From: Ruegeria atlantica
GTDB lineage: Bacteria; Pseudomonadota; Alphaproteobacteria; Rhodobacterales; Rhodobacteraceae
Assembly (NCBI RefSeq): GCF_013032455.1
Contig: NZ_WQCF01000006.1
Span: 124,001 to 188,000 of the forward strand
DNA length: 64,000 bases
Reading direction: 5' to 3'
In this document: positions 57,161 to 64,000 of the stretch, piece by piece
Layout: each line of letters opens with the position of its first letter
Numbering within the stretch: the stretch's first letter is position 1
Translations under genes and position numbers: made by a program
The notes under the pieces: generated by a model
What the model saw: only the letters and a program-made list of their open reading frames with translations
What the model was told of the DNA's origin: nothing
Databases searched by the model: none

Positions 57161-58171
57161 ATGTTCAAATATAAAAGCCCTCTTAGCCGGCTTCTGGAAG
57201 GTGCCGGCAAACCCAAAGACGCTGAAACCGAAGAAGTCGCTGAAGCAGTCGAAGTATCCGAAGCCGAAAAACCTCAGCCAATTGCGGATTTCAACGCGCT
57301 GCGAAACGCTTTGGCAGGCGGCAACTTGACGTCGGAAACCTATGAGGACACCGACGAGCTAATTCCTGAAGAAAAGATGCCCAAGTTTTCCGAGGCCACG
57401 GAAGAAGCGGAAGCACAAGACGAGACGGTAATGACAGAGGTCGTCACCGAAACTCAGGACAATATCTTTGAGGCAACTGAAGCACAGCCTGAATCCGAAG
57501 AACCGGTTGTAACCCTGCATGTGGCCACCCAGGAGGAACCCGTCTCGGTTGAAGTTCTGGAAGATGACACCTCTGCAGCAGACCCAATTGTTGAGGTCGT
57601 TGTAGAAGCCGAGGAGCCCGTTCAACCCGAACCCGTCGCAGAAGCTGAGCCGACAACTGAAATTAAGCCGGAACTTCAGATTTCGGAACCCGAACCAGCG
57701 CCTGCTCAAACGGATCGTCGCGGACGTGTCAAGACCACATTCCTTGGCTTCGAGCGCGCGGACACACACGTTCAGGAGTTGATCGAAAGCTCGGAGCCCG
57801 TCGCAAAAACCGAAACTGCGCAAGAGACTTTTCCCGTTGGTTGGCTGGTCGTGACCGCTGGGCCAGGTCGCGGTTCTTGCATCACACTGACCGAAGGTCT
57901 GATGCAGATCGGGCGCAACGATGATCAGGCCATTCAGTTGGATTTCGGCGATACCGGTATCTCGCGCAGCAACCACGCTGTGATCGCCTACGACCCCGAA
58001 GACAGAAAATGTTATCTCGGTCATGGCGGCAAGGCCAATCTGGTCCGCCTGAACGGCAAGCCGGTGCTGAGCACTGTTGCGCTGAACAGTGGTGACCTGA
58101 TCCGGATCAGCGAAACTTCGATCCGATTTGCCGCCTTCTGTGACGACGGCTTTGACTGGCGGGACGCCTAA
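57161..58171 (+). CDS. FHA domain protein with acidic N-terminal region
   Basis: The start at 57161 (MFKYKSPLSRLLEG, AAGG 10 bp before) gives 336 residues. Residues 1-215 are acidic, Glu/Ala/Pro/Val-rich and probably disordered, with many possible phospho-acceptor Thr. The last 110 residues are an FHA domain: GRGSCITLTEGLMQIGRNDD, SRSNHAVI and VRLNGKPV carry the phosphothreonine-binding Arg, Ser and Asn. It should dock to phosphorylated proteins, most likely kinase targets in this cluster. It lies 3 bp before the phosphatase gene. Confidence 0.92.
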   Translation: MFKYKSPLSRLLEGAGKPKDAETEEVAEAVEVSEAEKPQPIADFNALRNALAGGNLTSETYEDTDELIPEEKMPKFSEATEEAEAQDETVMTEVVTETQDNIFEATEAQPESEEPVVTLHVATQEEPVSVEVLEDDTSAADPIVEVVVEAEEPVQPEPVAEAEPTTEIKPELQISEPEPAPAQTDRRGRVKTTFLGFERADTHVQELIESSEPVAKTETAQETFPVGWLVVTAGPGRGSCITLTEGLMQIGRNDDQAIQLDFGDTGISRSNHAVIAYDPEDRKCYLGHGGKANLVRLNGKPVLSTVALNSGDLIRISETSIRFAAFCDDGFDWRDA

Positions 58172-58174
58172 TAG

Positions 58175-58960
58175 ATGCTGGCTCAACCGGCATATGATAT
58201 TGCGCTGATCCTGGATAAGGGTCAGCGAGAAACGCAAGAAGACGCGGTTGCTGCCCGCATGTTTGATTTTTCCAATTCAGCCTATGTTGTTGTCGCAGAC
58301 GGCATGGGTGGACACGCAGCCGGCGAGGTTGCTTCGGAGCTGGTTGTCAAAGCCTGGCGCGGAGCTTTGGATGCCGAATTGGAAGGCACTGCTCTGACCG
58401 AGGCCGCTCTGCTCGATGCTTTGCCCTTGGCAGCGATGCAGGCCAACGCACTAATTTCCAATCATTGCGAGGAACAAGGTAGTGGCTACAACATGGGGTC
58501 GACCCTGTTGGGAGTCCTGTTACTGAACAACCGTGTATATTGGATCTCGATCGGTGACAGCCCGTTGTACCTGTTCCGAGATGGGGTGCTGAGACAGATT
58601 AACGAAGACCACTCAATGGCACCGATGATCGATGCGCAGGTTGCCCAAGGCACTCTGAGTGAAGCCGAAGCGCAGGTTCATCCCGACCGCAATCAGCTGA
58701 CATCTGTGATCATGGGACGTGCGATCCCCAAGGTCGACTGCCCAGAGAACCCACTGACCTTGACCGCCTCAGACACTCTGATCCTAGGCAGTGACGGGCT
58801 TCAATATATCAGTGACGAGAAGATCCAGACCATTTTGCAAGAGAACGCGGCAGCTTGGGCACAAGACATCGCAGATGCACTCTGGCAGGCCCTTCGGGCC
58901 AAGGGTGATCCGGATCAGGACAACGTCTCAATCGGCGTTGTGAAATTCACAAGAAACTAA
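58175..58960 (+). CDS. PP2C-type Ser/Thr protein phosphatase
   Basis: A 261-residue soluble phosphatase. All metal motifs are present: RETQEDA (Asp23), VADGMGGHAAGE (Asp42), ISIGDSPLYLFRDG, LILGSDGL, and DQDNVSIGVV. It should reverse the phosphorylation made by the kinase two genes upstream. Kinase, FHA protein and phosphatase in series resemble the PpkA-Fha-PppA control set of type VI secretion, but no secretion genes are nearby. Confidence 0.95.
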   Translation: MLAQPAYDIALILDKGQRETQEDAVAARMFDFSNSAYVVVADGMGGHAAGEVASELVVKAWRGALDAELEGTALTEAALLDALPLAAMQANALISNHCEEQGSGYNMGSTLLGVLLLNNRVYWISIGDSPLYLFRDGVLRQINEDHSMAPMIDAQVAQGTLSEAEAQVHPDRNQLTSVIMGRAIPKVDCPENPLTLTASDTLILGSDGLQYISDEKIQTILQENAAAWAQDIADALWQALRAKGDPDQDNVSIGVVKFTRN

Positions 58961-58981
58961 CCAAGGCAAAGATACAGGACC

Positions 58982-60244
58982 ATGAGAACCCATCTGTTCA
59001 TATCCAGCCTGGCACTTGCTGCCGCGGCCGGAGCAGCTTCGGCGAAAGAGGCTTGCTCGACCTATGAAATCCAGCGCGGCGACAGCCTTCGTGATCTGGC
59101 AATCGAAGTGTATTCGACCGAGGATTTTCGGATCATCTTTGACGCCAACCGCGATGTTATAGGCAACAATCCGAACATCATCCGTGTAGGCGATGTTCTG
59201 ACCCTACCATGCTTGGAGGATATCGGACACGCACCGGCGGCTCCGGAAACAGAAGCCGAGGCCATGGCCGCCGAGATGGCCGCAGAATTGGTTAAAGCCG
59301 CCGAAAAGCGCGCTGAAAAGGCTATTGCAGAAGCCGAAGCCAGAGTCGCCGAAGCGGAAGCTGAAGCGAAAAAGGCCAGCGAAGAAGCCGTTAACGCGGC
59401 CAAGGTCGCCGCCCAACAAGAAATCGAAGCTGCGCGTGCCGAAGGGGCCGCGCTGATCCGCGAGGCTGATGCCGGAGAACGCCCGGAAATCCGGGATCGA
59501 CAACTATTGCTGATCACCGGTGGCAACTACGCTCCATTTACAGATGAGGCCCTGCCTCATCGTGGTCTCTATACTAACCTCGTAGAGACAGCCATGCTGC
59601 GGGCCGCACCCGAGCAGGCTTACAAGATTCAATTTGTAAATGACTGGTCCTCGCATCTGGACCTGCTGATGCCGACATTGGCCTTCGACGCGACTTTCCC
59701 CTGGTCACGCCCGAACTGCGAAGAAGCCCAGACACTATCGGAAAAAGACCGCGACAGATGTGAGACATATCACTTCTCGGACCCATTCTATGAAGTTGTG
59801 GACACATTCTTTGCTCTTGAAGGCTCAGGCTACGAGCAGACACTGACCTATGCGGATTTTGCGGGAACCACGATCTGCCGCCCCGAAGGGTGGTCAACAT
59901 CACATATGGATGCTGTAGGTCTGTATGAGCCCGCGATCACGGTTCTGAGCCCGGTGTCCCCGGACGACTGCTTTCACGCTGTGATGGAAGGCAAGGCCGA
60001 CATCATCGCGATCGAAGCACATCTGGCGGGCGAGGCAATCGCGCGTCTCGGTTACGAGCACCGCATCATCGAAAACCCCAACCTAGCAGCGATCAAGTCG
60101 CTTAACGTCATGACCCACAAAGATAATCCGGATGGGGAAGCGATCCTTGCGACGCTCAACCAGGGTCTGGCGATCATGCAGCAATCCGGAGAGTGGCGCG
60201 ACATCGTGTCAACCGCTCTGCGTCATCAAATGGAAAATGGCTAA
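58982..60244 (+). CDS. secreted LysM protein with coiled coil and solute-binding-like domain
   Basis: A 420-residue protein with a signal peptide (residues 1-21, cleaved near ASA-KEA). A LysM domain follows (CSTYEIQRGDSLRDLAIEVY to GDVLTLPC, about 24-78), suggesting peptidoglycan binding. Residues 85-160 are an Ala/Glu-rich coiled coil. From about 175 the fold looks like a family 3 solute-binding protein (GNYAPFTDEALPHRGLYTNLVE, FVNDWSSHLDLLMP, TICRPEGWSTSHMD). No permease is encoded, so it may be a periplasmic sensor or scaffold rather than a transporter part. Confidence 0.85.
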   Translation: MRTHLFISSLALAAAAGAASAKEACSTYEIQRGDSLRDLAIEVYSTEDFRIIFDANRDVIGNNPNIIRVGDVLTLPCLEDIGHAPAAPETEAEAMAAEMAAELVKAAEKRAEKAIAEAEARVAEAEAEAKKASEEAVNAAKVAAQQEIEAARAEGAALIREADAGERPEIRDRQLLLITGGNYAPFTDEALPHRGLYTNLVETAMLRAAPEQAYKIQFVNDWSSHLDLLMPTLAFDATFPWSRPNCEEAQTLSEKDRDRCETYHFSDPFYEVVDTFFALEGSGYEQTLTYADFAGTTICRPEGWSTSHMDAVGLYEPAITVLSPVSPDDCFHAVMEGKADIIAIEAHLAGEAIARLGYEHRIIENPNLAAIKSLNVMTHKDNPDGEAILATLNQGLAIMQQSGEWRDIVSTALRHQMENG

Positions 60245-60287
60245 GGCCCGAGCAGGCCTGGTAACTACAAGTCTGGAGGAAGTGGAC

Positions 60288-61388
60288 ATGTTAAAGAATA
60301 AACTGAAATCTGCAGTGCTGTCGGCATCAACTCTTACGGTTCTCAGCGCTGGCGCAGTGGCTGCGCAAGAAGCCTGTACCAACTATTCTGTATCGGACGG
60401 TGATACTCTTGCGACGATCTCGATCGCAGCTTATGGCACGTCCAACTATCAGCCGATATTTAACGCTAACCGCGACAACATCACGAATCCGAACAATCTA
60501 AAACCAGGGTTGATCCTGGCACTACCTTGTAACGATGGCAGCCTACCAAACGGGCAATCGGCCCGGGAAGTGATCGCAAACGAAGAAGCGAGAAACGCCG
60601 ATAATCAATCCACAAATATCTACGAAGCTCCGATCCGTATGGTGCTCGGGGATGATTGGGCACCTTTTGCTGATGAATCTATGAACGGTGGTGGCATGAT
60701 GGCTCGCCTCGCCTCCACAGCCTTGCGTCGCGGCGGTAACAACCGTGAACATTCGATTAGTTTTGTGGACGATTGGGCGTCTCATCTCAGCACATTGCTG
60801 CCTTTGGGAGCGTTTGATGTATCCCTTGGCTGGTACATGCCTGATTGTAGCAACAAGTCGTATGAGTGGGGCGAAAACACCACGATGCGCTGCACCGAAT
60901 TCGATGTTACAGTCCCGGTTTATGACTCGGTAATCGGCTTTTTCACGCTGGCGGAAAGTGAGTATGCCAACGCACAGAGTTTCGAAGATTTCCACGGTGC
61001 CACCATTTGCCGGACCGAAGGTTGGTTCACCTTTGATCTGGAGCAAGTTGGCCTCGTTTCCCCCAACATTTCCATGATGCAGCCAAGAACGTCGGTGGAA
61101 TGTATGGATGCTGTGCTGAATGGAACTGCCGATGTCGTCAGTTTCGAAGTTGAGCTTGCAGCGGATATTCTTGCTCAAATGGGTGTGGCATCAGGTGAGA
61201 TTGTTGAGAACGCCTATCTGAACAACATCCTGAGCCTGCACTTCTTTGCTCATAAATCCAACCCGCACGCACGCAAATACGTTGCATTGTTGAACCGTGG
61301 TTTGATCGAAATGCGCGAAAGTGGTGAATGGTACGCGATTGTTTCGGACACTCTACGCGAGGCAAATAAAAGAACAATTTCGAACTAA
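60288..61388 (+). CDS. secreted LysM plus solute-binding-like protein, paralogue without coiled coil
   Basis: The start at 60288 (MLKNKLKSAVLSAS, GGAGGA 7 bp before) gives 366 residues with a signal peptide ending AVAAQ. It has a LysM domain (CTNYSVSDGDTLATISIAAY to GLILALPC) and a solute-binding-like domain sharing with its neighbour DWAPFADE, FVDDWASHLSTLLP, ATICRTEGWFTFDLEQVGL and the C-terminal MRESGEWYAIVS. The coiled-coil part of the first copy is replaced by a short linker. A terminator follows, making it the last gene of the cluster. Confidence 0.87.
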   Translation: MLKNKLKSAVLSASTLTVLSAGAVAAQEACTNYSVSDGDTLATISIAAYGTSNYQPIFNANRDNITNPNNLKPGLILALPCNDGSLPNGQSAREVIANEEARNADNQSTNIYEAPIRMVLGDDWAPFADESMNGGGMMARLASTALRRGGNNREHSISFVDDWASHLSTLLPLGAFDVSLGWYMPDCSNKSYEWGENTTMRCTEFDVTVPVYDSVIGFFTLAESEYANAQSFEDFHGATICRTEGWFTFDLEQVGLVSPNISMMQPRTSVECMDAVLNGTADVVSFEVELAADILAQMGVASGEIVENAYLNNILSLHFFAHKSNPHARKYVALLNRGLIEMRESGEWYAIVSDTLREANKRTISN

Positions 61389-61408
61389 GCGCGTAAGTAA
61401 AGAGAACC

Positions 61409-61437
61409 AAAGGGGCTGCCCGAAACCAGCCCTTTTC
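61409..61437 (+). terminator. rho-independent terminator closing the kinase/LysM block
   Basis: AAAGGGGCTG (61409-61418) pairs with CAGCCCTTTT (61427-61436), with one G-T pair, around an 8-nt loop, 20 bp after the stop codon. Confidence 0.8.
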
Positions 61438-61646
61438 AATGCACCTTATATTCGCAAGTACGATGCATGTCAGAATCGGGGTCCAATTAACCAAGAACCA
61501 GTGTGATGTCTTTTGAAGCGTGGAGATCGGAGTTGTACAGTCAACGCTCTCAAAGGTTACGGGAAACCCCTAATATCCCAATAATTTGAATTTGGTATCT
61601 TGAAATCAACTAAACCGGTAAGGGCTCGCCCTTGCCACTCACTCAG

Positions 61647-61686
61647 AAAGGGACCGACTTTGGGGGTCGGTCCCTTTTATTTTTAC
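61647..61686. terminator. strong hairpin between the LysM gene and icd, possibly bidirectional
   Basis: AAAGGGACCGAC (61647-61658) pairs perfectly with GTCGGTCCCTTT (61666-61677), followed on the plus strand by TATTTTT. It lies 44 bp beyond the icd stop, so it may end icd on the minus strand as well as read-through from the plus strand. No gene lies in 61389-61720. Confidence 0.75.
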
Positions 61687-61720
61687 GACGCATTACCACG
61701 CCCGGCGTGGCTTGCAGCAA

Positions 61721-63934
<2,214 letters not shown>

Positions 63935-64000
63935 ATTCTTTAACCTTTTTTAAGCCTTTCGGGGCGTGCGATCCAAGAGTGTGCCACTTATGCGTGGCGC

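Noticed and set aside
54834..58960. Type VI secretion regulatory module (PpkA-Fha-PppA)
   Set aside because: The kinase, FHA and phosphatase order is similar, but no Tss genes are in the window and the neighbours are dynamin-like GTPases and LysM proteins.

Overview
The window looks like a chromosomal segment of an alphaproteobacterium, most likely a marine Rhodobacterales (roseobacter) relative. This is an inference from gene content (accD-folC, AFG1/ZapE, a monomeric isocitrate dehydrogenase, an alphaproteobacterial Dpp-type peptide operon, a PrtD-like type I exporter beside a giant RTX protein) and from moderately GC-rich coding sequence. No rRNA or marker gene allows a firm species call. 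I see no prophage, integrase, transposase or CRISPR array.

Layout. 1-11.4 kb is mostly core metabolism: the 3' end of an ABC/cyclic-nucleotide-binding fusion, a CPBP protease, accD-folC, zapE, an MFS gene broken by one frameshift, a HAD phosphatase, and a minus-strand run fghA-sthA-yaiI followed by an AEC permease. 11.5-19.9 kb holds a TetR regulator and a complete peptide uptake operon (binding protein, M24 peptidase, two permeases, two ATPases) closed by a convergent GntR/FCD regulator. The same 15-bp operator-like palindrome lies over the operon promoter and in front of the regulator gene. 20.2-27 kb carries a PhnY-like aldehyde dehydrogenase, two sugar-acid-type catabolic genes, a GNAT acetyltransferase and a class III cyclase/TPR protein.

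27-32 kb is a compact minus-strand YcaO-TfuA locus: YcaO and TfuA overlap by 4 bp, followed by a gluzincin-type metallopeptidase and a 286-residue protein ending in tandem ARVSG pentapeptides. It looks like a peptide-modification (RiPP-like, possibly thioamide-forming) locus of unusual design. 32.6-42 kb is a type I secretion operon: a 2072-residue RTX protein with its ABC exporter and HlyD adaptor. 42.8-45.1 kb has a 2OG-Fe(II) oxygenase, a YbaK-type deacylase and tRNA-Leu(UAG).

45.6-61.4 kb is the most striking region: one-directional genes for four dynamin-like GTPases in two paralogous large+small pairs, separated by small roadblock-like/unknown proteins, then a membrane-spanning Ser/Thr kinase with an extracytoplasmic PDZ-like end, an FHA protein, a PP2C phosphatase and two secreted LysM plus solute-binding-fold proteins. 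I read it as a phosphorylation-controlled envelope/membrane-remodelling system; the function is inferred from domains only. The window ends with icd on the minus strand.
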